A stretch of DNA of 64,000 bases, from positions 1-64,000 of the forward strand of contig JAMPIV010006398.1 of assembly GCA_024509875.1 (NCBI GenBank). The letters run 5' to 3'. The notes beneath the pieces are model-generated. The model ran no database searches and had not been told where the DNA came from. It saw only the letters and a program-made list of their open reading frames with translations. The translations under genes and the position numbers were made by a program. Shown here one piece after another: positions 31,085 to 43,620 of the stretch (positions are counted from its first letter, which is position 1; each line of letters starts with the position of its first letter). This DNA is from Oreohelix idahoensis. Taxonomy: Eukaryota > Mollusca > Gastropoda > Stylommatophora > Oreohelicidae.

Positions 31085-32104
31085 CCAATTTGAATTCAGG
31101 AAAGGAATGTGATGTACTGACGCTTTACTCACCTTAAGACAGTTAAGCGAAAGAACAGTTGAATATGATAGTCATTTAAGTTTAATATTTATAGACCAGG
31201 AAAAGACCTTCGAAAGAGAGGATATAAATAAACATTGGTCAGTATAAAAAGACTACGAAATACAGGGACAGCTACAGGATAACATGAGAGCTTTGTGCCA
31301 TACATGCACCAGTGACGAACCACAAAAATATTTGAAAAACCCACAGAGTTCGACAAGGCTGTGTGCTGTCATCTTTATTATTCAGCATTTATAAACACAA
31401 AATAACATCAGAGCAGCTCCAGAAGATGAAGAAAACGCAGAAAGTGAAAATCGAACCCACTGAATGCGTTACTTTTTTTTAAACAGATGACCAAAGTCTA
31501 ATGTATGAAGACAAAAACCAACTGCAAAAACATACAGACGCACTTTATTCAACATGCGGAAGATAAAACATGAAGATCACCACATCAAAGACAGAAACTA
31601 TGAAGATTTGCAGATCGCCAGGCACCACTTAACATAGGTGTCACCAACATCAGGTTCCTGAATTCAAATATCTAGGAAGCATTTTCACTGAAAACGAAAT
31701 ACTTGACAAAGAGATTAAAACAAGATGTCAAAAAGCCAGTGCAGTGACTTACCACCCGTCACCGCTATTCAAATATCAGAACATCAGTATGGAAACTAAA
31801 CGACAGCTATTAAATATTATATTCTTATCAGCTCTTTGCTATTAGTGTCAAATATGGTCCCTGACCCAAGCACAGAAGAGAACAGTCAGATCCTGTGAGA
31901 TGAGATGTTTAAGAAAAGCTTACCAGCAGAGACAGAATGAGAAATGATGCCATTAGAAAAATTTTAGGTACAATATCCTGCACCAAGTACATAGAGAGAT
32001 AGAAAGTTAAGTGGTTTGGCCAGCATATGAGAAGAGTGCCCGATAAACTACTACTACGCAGTGGCGACAGCAGAAGATCTCGATTCAGAGCATTAGGAAG
32101 ACCA
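31085..32104 (+). pseudogene. LINE reverse transcriptase, decayed
   Basis: Read across several frames with stops, recognisable RT landmarks appear in order. They are LIFIDQEKTFERED (about 31180), RVRQGCVLSSLLFSIY (about 31345), a degraded catalytic box TDDQSLMYE (about 31485), MKITTSKTETM (about 31570) and FKYLGSIFTENEILDKEI (about 31665). This order is that of non-LTR retrotransposon RTs. Multiple frameshifts and stops show it is dead. The clade is not assigned. Confidence 0.75.
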
Positions 32105-32225
32105 AAAGACATCACAGACATCCTACAACAATATTACAGACATCCTACAACAACATCACAGACATCCTACAACAACATCACAGACATCCTACAACAACAT
32201 CACAGACATCCTACAACAACATCGC
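32105..32225. repeat. 22-bp minisatellite
   Basis: About five copies of a unit with core GACATCCTACAACAACATCA, directly after the LINE fragment. Confidence 0.85.
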
Positions 32226-32270
32226 TTATTGCAGCCAACGCGACACACTGGAGTCAAGAAAGCGCACTTC

Positions 32271-32705
32271 AGTTCTCTACTACACTTCATGGCAATGATG
32301 GAAGGGACAAGTAGGTCACACACTCAGTTCTCTACTACACTTCATGGCAATGATCGAAGGGACAAGTAGGTCACACACTCAGTTCTCTACTATACTTCAT
32401 GGCAATGATTGAAGGGACAAGTAGTCACACACTCAGTTCTCTACTACACTTCATGGCAATGATTGAAGGGACAAGTAGGTCACACACTTCAGTTCTCTAC
32501 TACACTTCATGGCAATGATTGAAGGGACAAGTAGGTCACACACTCAGTTCTCTACTACACTTCATGGCAATGATTGAATGGACAAGTAGGTCACACACTC
32601 AGTTCTCTACTACACTTCATGGCAATGATTGAAGGGACAAGTAGGTCACACACTCAGTTCTCTACTACACTTCATGGCAATGATTGAAGGGACAAGTAGG
32701 TCAAG
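32271..32705. repeat. 54-bp minisatellite
   Basis: About eight copies with core AGTTCTCTACTACACTTCAT; copies differ by single bases. Confidence 0.9.
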
Positions 32706-33166
32706 TATTGAACTCGGAAATTGTTTTCTTCAAATTTTTTATTGGAAAACAAAATTACACACTTGCCTGTTGACAGAACTTCTTGATCTGTACTATAAAG
32801 CAACAATGCATTTGTATTGTTTAAATGTTGGCAGAACTGGAATTATGTAATAAATCAATTTATTTTCATCAAGTTTCAAGATTAGATTTAAAAAAATAAT
32901 CAATACTTCTGAAGTGGCAAGTCTTTAGTGATTATAACAAGTGGGTACATTTTGAAAAATAATGACGTGTTTAGTTTATTACTTTTTGAAGGCCACACCA
33001 AGAAATATTTGGTTACTCCAACAGAAATGGCAAGTTTAGTCATGGCATCTAGATACAAATCAAATCTACCTACATTTGTTTTTTTCTTTTGCGTACGCCC
33101 GCTATTACTCGAGGCGAAATCTCAGGTTACTGTGTCTAAACTGAGACTGGTTTTTACGTGAGTATC
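32706..33166. other. Intergenic, nothing recognised
   Basis: AT-rich, no motif seen. Confidence 0.4.
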
Positions 33167-33414
33167 CCTTTTTTTTCTTGTACAGAAACAGGTGTCCCTT
33201 CAGGCCGATTTCGGAGGTACCCATTAGAGCTGGGTCGGCTCAGGAGCCGCCAGTCCTTGGTCGACGACACTCCTTCAAATGTGCTCGCCAAGGCTCGAGT
33301 TAATCCAGTCCAAATCCCGGTCGACGAAAATCTTCATATGTCCTCGCCCGGGTTTGATCCTGGGTCACCCGGTCGCTATCGCAGTTTGGTAACCATTACA
33401 CCAGCGCGGCTCCC
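33167..33414 (-). mobile_element. tRNA-derived SINE, family 1 (minus strand)
   Basis: On the minus strand the head GGGAGCCGCGCTGGTGTAAT and B-box GGATCAAACCC match the copy at 25257. The 3' tail is the A-run complementary to 33167-33176. A possible short duplication TATCC flanks both sides, but it is too short to rely on. Confidence 0.65.
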
Positions 33415-36119
33415 TATCCACCAACATTAATGAGAGCTGATATAAGAAATCTCAAATTTGGTCTGTTGGGAAAAGCAAGGAAATAAAATGTCACGTGCAG
33501 GGTTCAGAAGGAAGTAATCAGAACAACTCCGCGTGCTGGAATTCGGTATCAAGCGTCAAACTAGCAAATATGGCCGTATGAGATGATGGGTCAGGCATTC
33601 AGACCCTTCCACATTTCCTGTCGGAGACTGAGCACCTATGGGTTTGCCTGAGTGTACTGATGTCGATTCAACACAACAACAACAATAACTATCAAATAAT
33701 GTTTTACTTACTGTCGTGAAATGACGTCTGTTTCACATCACGAATTCTAATAACTCTGGCCCTACGGCGCGCCATACATTGTAAAAAGATATGATACACC
33801 GACCAATGAAAACGCTATTTGGTCCTGTGTTTACAACTGCTGGGAAAATAAAGATGGCCAGACCCTATTTGTGTGACATGATTAACTTCGGAATTTTACT
33901 ACAGAAGTATGGAAGAAGCATCACTTGGCAGAGGTTATCAAAACAATATTAGGGATGTTACTCTACCCGTAAGTAGTAATACTTTTACTAATACTATTAT
34001 AGGACGGGAGAAATCTTAGGTTAAATGCATTCAAAGCTTCAGGTTGGCCTAAATTTAGCTGTTTAAACTATGCATAACAGAAGATGCAAGTAGTAACCAA
34101 AAAAGATTATTATATAGATACATAAAGCCTAATTCCAAGTATAATGTAAGCTTTAAATGACTAAAATCGCATCAGGAATAACGAAGATAATTTTTAAAAG
34201 TAGTTTTCCTACATTGTACAATAGGCAAAACGGTACCCATATTTTCTGATAGTTATTGCATTCCTCGGGGATTCCATCTCTTACGACCGAGGTCAGACTA
34301 TAAATAGACTTGCATAACAAACTCCGGCCAGTCACGATTTGAAAACACAGAGAGCGGGGAAAGCAGAGCATATGTTAATGCTAGCGTTTGCCTTCTGCAC
34401 TTGTTAGCAGGCCTTAATCAACCATTGAGGGCTATTCTGTGTGTACCTGAGGGTAAGAACGAATCTATTTATATATATAAATGCATATAATAGTGTGTAA
34501 TTATATTGATTAATCCAACTTTGCGATACGACGTGTATAAGATGTGTTAGGAATGGACAGTGTGTACTGATGAAACTTGCAGACTCATGTGTAATTCGAT
34601 AAACAAAGCCCGCCTTCGGAAATACTAATATATTGAGAAAGATGGTCAATTGTGTCTGTAAGTTGGGAAAGGTGTTTAAAGAAGTATTTCTTGAATAGAA
34701 GGAGACACCTACCAGGAACATAAAGAAGGATGAAAGGGATTGATTCACAGCATCGTTTGACATATTACTTAATAGTTTTACCCACAACCAAATTATTGTA
34801 TGGAGTCGAATCATGGGAAAATACTTATAATTAAGAAGGTAGAAGTAAATTGAGATCACTTTGAATTAAAATGATTGTTGATACTATACTATACCTTGTG
34901 CATCTGCTAGCACGCTTATCTGAAACTGTCTATCGTCCCCATCTGTGTCATAAGAGGGATATGGATAGACAAATATAGGGATTGCGTTTGAATTCATTGC
35001 AGGTTTAATCCTTTAACCTAAAGTCTACCAATAAGAAGAGGTTTCTCTTACAAAAGTTGCAACGAATGCAGTGCCAGTCGGTGATAGCAGGCCAGTCATA
35101 ACGTTTGTAGCTACTGGAACGATTTCATCTGAATATTATATCTAGCATCAAAGGGAGCCATCTGCAGTGACTCAGTTAAGTTGCATAGGACAACTGTGTA
35201 GCTTATCCATCCTCACCAGACTAAAAAAACGCATCCAGTTTGTGATGACCATAACAAGTATAGAGTATCAATAAACATGTAATAACCATAATAATAATTC
35301 TTCAAGTGAATGATCAAGCCAGCTATTTTGTCTACAAGATGATAGACATTGTAACCCAAAAGAAAGACATTTTTTGTTGAACTGTTCTTATTTATTTAAT
35401 GTTGTAAAATATTTGATATTAATACTTTTCAAACAGAAAAGAGTAACTGTTCAATTAAATTGTAAATATTCACCAGCAGACTTTCTTAAATTCTTTAAGT
35501 TGAATTACAGTTTTTGTTGGTGAATGTAGTTATATAATTACCCCTAGCAGAGTCAATAACAATATTAAATACCATAATCACAGAGGCGAATCAGGAGAGG
35601 TAGCAGTTAGGGACTCAGAGTACTACATCACCATCTTCTCTGGGAACTTACATAGCTTGACCCTATCTTTGTGTCTATACACCCTTACTCTCTTCAGAGA
35701 AGGGGGTATTACTGATAAGACCAGACTCTTATCTGGCACTATCCTGGTATCATCTGATACACCTTTATGTCCAGGATATCTTCTTATTTTTAATAACATC
35801 TGAACCTCTCGCGACACTTACTAAAATGAATTGTGTTCGCCTAGAGAAGAAAATATAATTCCAGAAAAAAAGACAGAAAAGGAATCAAATCTAATTCTTC
35901 ACTGTGATTAAATGAAGACTGTTTTCTGTAATTTTTTTTTCTTCTGAATCCAGCCTTAACCCAAAAATTTTACCTACACCTTATGGTTCTTTTCGATTAT
36001 GCTAAGGTGATTAAAAGTTCCAACTGAGTTACCCTCCCAGCTTTGAAATGATTTCCGGTCTCTATCGCGATAATAAGAGTGTTAAAACTAACACGGCTCT
36101 GCGAATTTAGCCAGATTTA
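33415..36119. other. Intergenic, nothing recognised
   Basis: AT-rich. Open frames of up to about 150 codons (34404-34859 minus) are low-complexity hydrophobic and carry no recognisable domain. Confidence 0.4.
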
Positions 36120-36360
36120 GTGGTGATACCGTGAACTCACGCGACCGAACGGGACGTGGAAGGTGTAGTCCTGGATCACGTGTCCAGACAGGCAAGCCTC
36201 CAGCAACCCTTAAAGGCAGTGACCTGTTATAAATCTCGTATCTTACCATCAGTCAACGTTTGAATCGCGTGCGAAGTGCGAGTTCTCTTACACGGTTACC
36301 GGCGTCGCTTGTTTGCAGTAACAATAGAAGATAGTGCTCCAATTTCTGCACGTCGGGAAG
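36120..36360 (+). promoter_or_regulatory. GC-richer island with possible core promoter
   Basis: TTATAAATC (about 36229) is followed by an initiator-like ATCAGTC (about 36249) and a GC-richer stretch. A splice-donor-like GAAGGTAATA follows at about 36357. No coding exon is attached, so this is only a candidate start of a host or repeat transcript. Confidence 0.2.
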
Positions 36361-36854
36361 GTAATAGTATTTAATAATATCAGTTGTTTTCGGCTAACTC
36401 TTTCTAATTTCCGAAAAATTGCTACAACAAATAAAAACAAACAAAAACTAAACCATCTTTCTTTTTCTCCTTCTATCTTTTCCCTTCTTATGTTGTAAAA
36501 ATATTTTTATCTACTGTCGCGTACTTATTTTACAGTCATCTTTTCCCAAGGCAAGAATTTCTATACTCTTCCGTTGTCTACTGAGGCGTACAAAAATACT
36601 AATATGTGGTGGGTTCGGCAGTAGCCATCATCGTCAATATCGTTGAGCTACATCTGGAGCACAGGACTACAACAAATGTATGCATAACCCTCCAGTAACG
36701 TGTCATCCGTACAAAGTCTTTCCATGGTGTTTTTGGATTCTCTTTTTAAATCTCATACCTAGGGTTCAAAAACAAAGATCGTCTTGTAATGATATAAACA
36801 ATTGTCCTGATTGTGTATACCATCTAATGACAGCATTTTCTTCTCATCTCGTGT

Positions 36855-36968
36855 TCAACTGTTTCTTGTCTGGTTCTTATCATCAGTTCCATTATTTCTT
36901 GTCTAGTTCTTATCATCAGTTCCACTGTTTCTTGTCTAGTTCTTATCACCAGTTCCACTATTTCTTGT
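36855..36968. repeat. 33-bp minisatellite, block 1
   Basis: Units of TCTTGTCTAGTTCTTATCAT plus CAGTTCCACTATT; three or four copies. The array resumes at 38213 and again at 38549 after two insertions. Confidence 0.85.
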
Positions 36969-38212
36969 TGTTAAGTCGTGTTTTATTAAGGGGAGTTAAC
37001 TGTTAAAAGATTTGCAGGTACGGGTCGGTTTTTTGTATACACCCCTGTAAGCACACTTTTTGTGATGAGATGAATGCTCGGTGATTTTTTTGAACGCAAC
37101 GCTACTGACTAGCTGTTAGCTTGTTTTTTTTTTAAATATGATAGGAATCTGGTCGAAGGTTCTATGAAATAGTTTGAGGGGGGAAAAGCGGATGAGTCCA
37201 GCTCACATCTCAAGCTGCGTGTTAGCGCTTGAATGAATTCTTATAGACTGAACTGTTTTAAGCAACTGAGATTGCGTGCAGTGTTGTGCGGGCAGAGCTT
37301 GGAGAAGGTCGTTCCTTCTCGCTAGTGTGTCCCGGCGTATTTGTGTTTTTCTATGAAGGGAATTTGATAATTAAAGAGGATAATTCTTTTGAAGTAAAGT
37401 TAAAGAGATTATTGTTGGGAAAGTTCTTTCTCCCAGGAGTTTATGGATTGTTTTCTAAGAGATATTACCCAGATGCCAGGGAGTACGCCGGCATTATATA
37501 TTTTGTAAGAAGTCTGATGGATTTATTATAGAGGCAATGGATTGCACCGGCCGTGATTTTGATTCATATTTATTCTGATGAATTTTTTCCCTTGTTACTA
37601 GAAGCCATTGTATGCCGCTGTGTAAGCGACCAGTGATCATCATCACTTATAAAGATATTGATGTAAACCTTTATGAAACGTGAGCTGCTGTGTTTTGCAG
37701 CCTTTGTACTTTGAGTTGTGTACGAGTAGCTGGATCTTTGGATATTGCTTTGAAGGGATTTGTGCTATGAGTTACTGCATTCTACAGCCTATTGAGACTG
37801 CGATGCACGTCTTTTGTTTGGATGACTATTTTTGCTGTATGTCTACGAAATGAACTTACTTATCTGATTCACCATGATTTGCTATGAAGTGTCGTCCTAT
37901 GTTACCATGATGTTTACGTGACTGTGGCGTAATAAACTATTTAAACGTTACCAGTCGTTGCAACGTTTCCTGACTCGTACGTTTACTGTAGTGTGTGGTT
38001 CCAGCCTGTGTTGGCATGCAAGAACCTTTTTACATTCGCGTTTGTTGACACTTACTCACACATCAGTCGGCCATCCGTAAGCCCGACCTCACTGACTCTG
38101 TACTTGTCAGTCCTTGTTATACCACACCATCCACCAGAAACATTCCACCACCATCAACAGTAATTAAACATAATATGTACCACTCATGTTAACCCTCAAC
38201 ATAGTGGTAACA
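36969..38212 (+). mobile_element. Solo LTR inside the minisatellite
   Basis: 1244 bp, starting TGTTAAGTCGTG and ending GTGGTAACA, flanked by CTTGT (36964-36968 and 38213-38217), which is part of the minisatellite unit. The region around 37910-37980 (GTGACTGTGGCGTAATAAAC) aligns with the LTR of E at 61680-61750 (GTCACTGTGGCGTCCACAATAAA). Both carry AATAAA (37931; 61699) as a likely poly(A) signal. It therefore belongs to the same group as E and is the scar of LTR-LTR recombination. Orientation is taken from that match. Confidence 0.85.
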
Positions 38213-38348
38213 CTTGTTTAGTTCTTATCATCAGTTCCACTGTTTCTTGTCTAGTTCTTATCATCAGTTCCATTATTTCTTATCTAGTTCTTATCATCAG
38301 TTCCATTATTTCTTATCTAGTTCTTATCATCAGTTCCACTATTTCTTG
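38213..38348. repeat. 33-bp minisatellite, block 2
   Basis: About four copies of the same unit as block 1, between the solo LTR and the MITE. Confidence 0.85.
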
Positions 38349-38548
38349 GGTAATTTCCTATAACTCGTGCTTTTTTGCTCCGCAGTGAATATGTGTAGTT
38401 ATGTCTTGTTTCGTAGCAGTTAGGGTTAGGATTAGGGTTTGGGTTAGGGTTAGTGTTAACCCTAATCCTAACTGCTACGAAACAACACATAACTAGGCCT
38501 ACACATATTCACTGCGGAGCAAAAAAGCACGAGTAATAGGAAATTACC
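38349..38548. mobile_element. Palindromic MITE with TTAGGG-like core
   Basis: 200 bp with about 90-bp near-perfect inverted arms (GGTAATTTCCTATAACTCGT against its reverse complement). They are flanked by the 8-bp duplication ATTTCTTG (38341-38348, 38549-38556), which belongs to the minisatellite unit. The centre holds TTAGGGTTAGGATTAGGG-type repeats and their complement. An 8-bp duplication suits hAT-like transposases, but the termini are not a familiar hAT signature. Confidence 0.85.
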
Positions 38549-38808
38549 ATTTCTTGTCTAATTCTTGTCATCAGTTCCACTATTTCTTGTCTGGGTCTTA
38601 TCATAAGTTCCACTATTTCTTGTCAAGTTCTTATCATAAGTTCCAATATTTCTTGTCAAGTTCTTATCATAAGTTCCACTATTTCTTGTCAAGTTCTTAT
38701 CATAAGTTCCACTATTTCATGTCTAATTCTTGTCGTCAGTTCCACTATTTCTTGTCAAGTTCTTATCATAAGTTCCACTATTTCTTGTCTAGTTATTGTT
38801 ATCAGTTA
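38549..38808. repeat. 33-bp minisatellite, block 3
   Basis: About eight copies, with variants ATAAGTTCC and TCAAGTTC that are rarer in blocks 1 and 2. Confidence 0.85.
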
Positions 38809-39297
38809 AACATGGCTGATCTTGCCAAATAATTTCAACTGATATTTTCCGTGCAAGCACCGATTCATAAACTCTTTCGTGCCTGTCTCCATTTCCTTCA
38901 ATTTTTCGATATTCCACTGCCTTTGTGTACCTTGGTGATTTCAGAGGAACAGTTTTGTAATTCTAACAACGGATTTCTTCAACGAAACCCTTATCCAACG
39001 CCATTGTTTTCATCTCACCTATTGTTCCGCTGGCAGTTGTCTGGTCGGCAGACCACACGAATTGTGTAACTACCGGTGAGTCTCTGTGGAGACAAGGATA
39101 GAATATATCTACTGCTCCATCAAGCATGTCGTAAGAAGCGACTTGTTTGAACTTGTACATAGGGTTAACAGTCTCATCATGTAAAATAAAAATCATCAAT
39201 GCAAGAATACTAGAATTCTTTGATGCGGGTTTCCTGGAAGGCGACCAACTATGATAGTGGTGGTATGCTCCATATGACGTGAAACGGGTAATGATAA

Positions 39298-39605
39298 TGT
39301 TGATAAGTCTATGTAGGCTGTAGAAAAACAAATATGTTTGTTAGGTATTACTATCACATGTTGATAAGTCTATGTAGGCTGTAGAAATACAAATATGTTT
39401 GTTAGGTATTACTATCACATGTTGATAAGTCTATGTAGGCTGTAGAAATACAAATATACTTGTTAGGTATTACCATCACATGTTGATAAGTCTATGTAGG
39501 CTGTAGAAAAACAAATATGTTTGGTAGGTATTACCATCACATGTTGATAAGTCTATGTAAGCTGTAGTAATACAAATATTCTTGTTAGGTATTACCATCA
39601 CATGT
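39298..39605. repeat. 61-bp minisatellite
   Basis: Five copies with core TTGATAAGTCTATGTAGGCT. Confidence 0.9.
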
Positions 39606-39624
39606 GAAGATCATGTTTTCTTCT

Positions 39625-39990
39625 TCTTGGATCCTTAGCTCTGGCTGACAAAGCAGTCAGTGGCGTCTTATAGGGCAACAACAAACTGTCCCCATTTTGC
39701 TCGGTCGGTGGTCATCCTTCATGCCGTGCCCCAACTATGGTTCATGCTTTGTATCTGAGCCTCCATTGTTCTCCACCAGGTTGTCTTTGGATTGCCTCTC
39801 TTTTGCCGCCCCTCTGAGGTCTATAGTATAGTAGTTCTGGTGATGGTGTCAGGGTCCTTTCTGAGGACGTGGTCAACCCACTTCCAGCATCTGTCTGCAA
39901 TGATGACATGTATCCTTTTTCAACTGCACTGTGTAAGCAGTTCCTGGTTGGAGATGGTATTCAGCCAAAAAATTCGAATTACCTGCTGCT
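39625..39990 (-). pseudogene. LINE ORF2 C-terminal fragment
   Basis: On the minus strand WKWVDHVLRKDPDTITRTT is followed by KRGNPKTTWWRTMEAQ and DRAKWGQFVVAL, with interrupting stops. This is the same type of LINE tail as at 27551. Confidence 0.7.
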
Positions 39991-40072
39991 AATTTGGTTA
40001 CAGATTTTTGCAGCGAAATAATTTAGGTAAAACAAAAGAAGAATACGAAAGGTAAGTGAGGCTTTCATTGAA

Positions 40073-40325
40073 TTCCTAAGGTAAACATAGTCCCGTAGCT
40101 CATATTGCCGTAAGGGAGTTAAGTGTTAGGCTTCACTATACTAGGTCCAGCGTTATGTTCCCTTACTCGTAACTTTGCCTTACCTAACTGACCAACAGGG
40201 CCATGTACCAATTTATAACATGGTAGGTAGAATGAAATGTGACTCCCTTGGTTTCGAACGTGGGATCCCGTAACTTTGATGCAAAATGCAAGCGCTCAAA
40301 ACGACCTGGCTATCGGACGCTCTGC
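40073..40325 (-). mobile_element. tRNA-derived SINE, family 2
   Basis: Minus strand: tRNA-like head (GATAGCCAGGTCGTTTTGAG), a B-box-like ACGTTCGAAACC, and a tail that ends CTTAACTCCCTTACGGCAAT. Related copies lie at 40890-41078 (-) and 47850-48030 (+). Confidence 0.6.
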
Positions 40326-40394
40326 ATTGGTAAATATATGAATTTAAAAACAAAACAAAAACAGAATTTAAAAAAGAAAAATTCAAATCTAGCA

Positions 40395-40610
40395 CTAAAA
40401 TAAGAATGTTCAAATCAGATATCAAGGCTATTCTATTGTATGGACCTAAAACATGGAGAATAGCAAACACGACAAAGTAGTGACAGACTTTCATAAGTGG
40501 GTGCTTGTTTAAAATAGAAAGATTAAAATGGTGTGACAAGATATCACCAATGTCAATATGATTGACAGAATCAGACTAAGAACAATGGAACACAAGCTGA
40601 TGACAAGATG
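40395..40610 (+). pseudogene. LINE ORF2 fragment
   Basis: IRMFKSDIKAILLYGPKTW then a stop-containing stretch (QTFIS, then IERLKWCDKIS). This resembles the LLYGSETW...LQTF...W region downstream of LINE RT. Confidence 0.6.
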
Positions 40611-40889
40611 TTGTTGGTTAACGTTGTGTCGCCGTTTACACCAAAGCTGCGATATCTGCGCCTTTCGACCCGTCACATCCGACTTCGGTACGGCATTTTT
40701 TAGGACAGGGTTTGCCTTCCCACTTCGATCCCTACTCTCTCAGCCAGACTGCAGTGATGCAGCCTGTTTCCAGGACCACCACTTGGACGTGGAGTAGGGT
40801 GTTGGTCAGCTCTGGTTCTCTGACCCTGACGCAAGCAGTCTAGCTATGGGTCGCTGACCTTGACGCAAGCAGCTACGTTGACGCGTCTT

Positions 40890-41078
40890 AGATACCATTT
40901 CTTCACTTAGGTTAGGTAGTCCCATTGAATGTATTGCCGTACGGGAGTTAAGTGTTAGAGACTTCACTTCATCGAGTCCAGCTTTTTATGAGGACTAGAG
41001 CATGACGTCACAGTGTTTCGAGCCCGACACCTTTGCCCGCTAGAGGCCACCGCTCTAACCACTCTGCCAACCATACCC
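40890..41078 (-). mobile_element. tRNA-derived SINE, family 2
   Basis: Minus-strand head GGTTGGCAGAGTGGTTAGAG is A-box-like and GGGCTCGAAAC is B-box-like. The tail block AGTCTCTAACACTTAACTCC is shared with the other two copies. Confidence 0.65.
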
Positions 41079-41465
41079 TCATTTCTTCATTATCAAGTAA
41101 AAAATGTTCGTTCAATCGTTCAGCGTGCCGTGTCTGTCAAATCCGTATAAAGTGACCTTCATATGTATGCCTCTGGGCCATTCGTCATGCTTTCAAGTTC
41201 TTCATTCATGCATTTGCTTCTCTTTTTTTCTTTCTATTTCATAATCGATTTTTTTAACGTGCGGTCTCATTGCAACTGAATTTTGTGCAGGCTGCAATTC
41301 TGAATTATGCAGCAAAACAAACAAACAAAATACGTTGTGCGAAATCTCTGGCCAGAGAATGCATTGGAGAGCTTACCAAATTAAACTCAGGCAGGTAAAT
41401 ACAAGTAAAAAACATTGATACATATAAACTGTATACAATTAACTGACTACGGAACATCTGGAAGC

Positions 41466-41466
<1 letters not shown>

Positions 41467-41534
<68 letters not shown>

Positions 41535-41552
41535 AGAGAGAGAGAGAGAGAA
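41467..41552. repeat. (GA)n microsatellite
   Basis: About 42 GA repeats with one CAA interruption near 41532. Confidence 0.95.
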
Positions 41553-41642
41553 AAAACCGGTGAATTAGAAGATTTCTTAGGTAGGTATATGAGCATACAT
41601 ACAACAAACGGACAGATAGACCGAACGGACGGACGGTTGGAG

Positions 41643-41762
<120 letters not shown>

Positions 41763-42120
41763 ATTATCTGTGCAACTCCCTGCAGCAGTGTACTGTGTAG
41801 TGATCCGTTCTTAAAACTCTATGTAGTCAGTCTTAATTAATGCCGCAGGCAGTGTATCCAAAGTAACATCTCTCCATCTAAGCTTGCTGGGCATCATTCC
41901 CAAGTGACGCGGACGAAAATAGATTAGAAGATAATCTAATTATGATACGAGCGGCAATACAGGCAACCTTGGGACCACAAGTCTTCGTCAGTGAGAGAAG
42001 GCAAAAACATTTTAGAAACAGAGAAAAATTTTACTTGTCTATAAAAATAACACAAGCGCGGCAATTTTTATGATTATTAGTAACTGAGATATTGCATTCT
42101 CAATATCTGACTATGAATCA

Positions 42121-42186
42121 TATCTAGATCATCACAATCATCATCATAACCATCTTCATAATCATCATCATTATCACCATCATTAC
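42121..42186. repeat. ATC-rich simple repeat at LINE tail
   Basis: ATCATCACAATCATCATCAT-type repeat. On the minus strand it forms a GATGAT tail directly after the LINE fragment at 42210-42510 and is probably its 3' tail. Confidence 0.7.
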
Positions 42187-42510
42187 CTGTCAGATTTTCA
42201 ACAAGCATAGACCTTTAAGAAACTTATGGCAAGTCTTTCTGTCACGTGTCATCAAGGTCTTTCCAAGTATTCTTCATCCCCTTCATGTCTCTCTCTAGCT
42301 CACTTCTCTATGTGTTACTTGGTCTTCCTCTTTATCTATTACCATGGGAATACCAGAATAAAAACTGACTTGTAAAGCTATCACCAAGGTTTCCTCAGTG
42401 TGTGTCCTATCCATTGCCAGCTTCTTGTCATCTTTTGTTCCATTGGCACTTGTCAGGTTTTTGGCAATCTTATTCCACGCAAGCACCGATTGATGAAAGT
42501 ATATAGCTTC
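42187..42510 (-). pseudogene. LINE ORF2 C-terminal fragment
   Basis: Minus strand, stop-containing: KKLYTFINRCLRGIRLPK, SWQWIGHTLRKPW, then RGRPSNT. This is the typical order in the C terminus of LINE polyproteins. The fragment is homologous to 27551-27712 on the plus strand. Confidence 0.7.
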
Positions 42511-43134
42511 TTGGTTGTCTATTCTACTTATCGTCTAAATATTGTCCATGATTAAAGCTCATTTCTTTGTCTGATTACATGGACACGGATCCCATTTCCC
42601 ATTCAATCTACAACTGGTTAATTCCGAAATCTTTGAAAGCCCATGATCTAATATTAGCAACGGAAATATTTTCCACAAAGAAAACTACCGCTGATGTCAC
42701 GCGTGGAAAAATAAATACAATTTCACCTTTAAAAAATGTCGATTACTAATCTCTATGAAACCCCTCTTTCACCCACACCGTTACTTCTTCAATTGAAATG
42801 TCAATTTCCAAACAACACAAAGGACAAGCAAATGTCTGTACCAACCACACCCACACAGCCACACGTAACTACATACACAGCTAGACACACGAGGTTAGAT
42901 CGGCTCAATGTATCATTATTGCTGAATTAAGTTGAAATGGAGGAAATAACCATTAGATTTCAATCAACGTCACTTAATTTTTCATTGGAAGTTATTTCTG
43001 GATTTGCCAGTTGACACTAATTCTCATTGGCTTGTGCAATATTCATGGTTCTTGCCATCGCCTCGCAGACTCTCATATAATTGTTATCGTCTTTTTTAGT
43101 ACCGGTTGCTACTAACGTTTCCTTCATCATGGAA

Positions 43135-43620
43135 ACAGGTAAGTCAGTTTCTCGTCATGGTAACGGTGAACCCCTCCCCTCCTTATGGTAACTATGAATT
43201 CATTTCACCAACCTGGTAACGATGAACCCTTCTCCTCGTTACAGTAACTATGAATTCATCCCACCAACCTGGTAACAGTGAAACCCTCCCCTCCTTATGG
43301 TAACTATGAATTCATGCCACCAATCTGGTAACGGTGAACATCTCCCCTCATTATGGTAACTTTGAATTCCTTCCACCAACCTGGTAACAGTGAACCCCTC
43401 CCTCCTTATAGTAACTATGAATTCATCCCACCAACCTGGTAACTGAACTCCTCCTCTCCTTATGGTAACTATGAATTCATCCCACCAACCTGGTAACGGT
43501 GAACTCTTTTCCTCCTTACAGTAACTATGAATTCATCCCACCAACCTGGTAACTGTGAGCCCCTCCCCTCCTTATGGTAACTATGAATTCATCCCACCAA
43601 CCTGGTAACAGTGACCTTCT
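43135..43620. repeat. About 56-bp minisatellite
   Basis: About nine imperfect copies with core CCTTATGGTAACTATGAATT followed by CATCCCACCAACCTGG. Confidence 0.85.

Noticed and set aside
34404..34859. 151-codon minus-strand open frame as a membrane protein
   Set aside because: AT-rich hydrophobic translation without motif, neighbours or codon bias; chance frame likely.
36855..38808. CRISPR-like array (33-bp repeats)
   Set aside because: Units are contiguous without spacers, imperfect, and in a eukaryotic context; a minisatellite.
38815..39060. Minus-strand LINE fragment (FMNRCLHGK-like)
   Set aside because: One short resemblance to the INRCLR motif, but the neighbouring pieces are in the wrong order; not enough to call.
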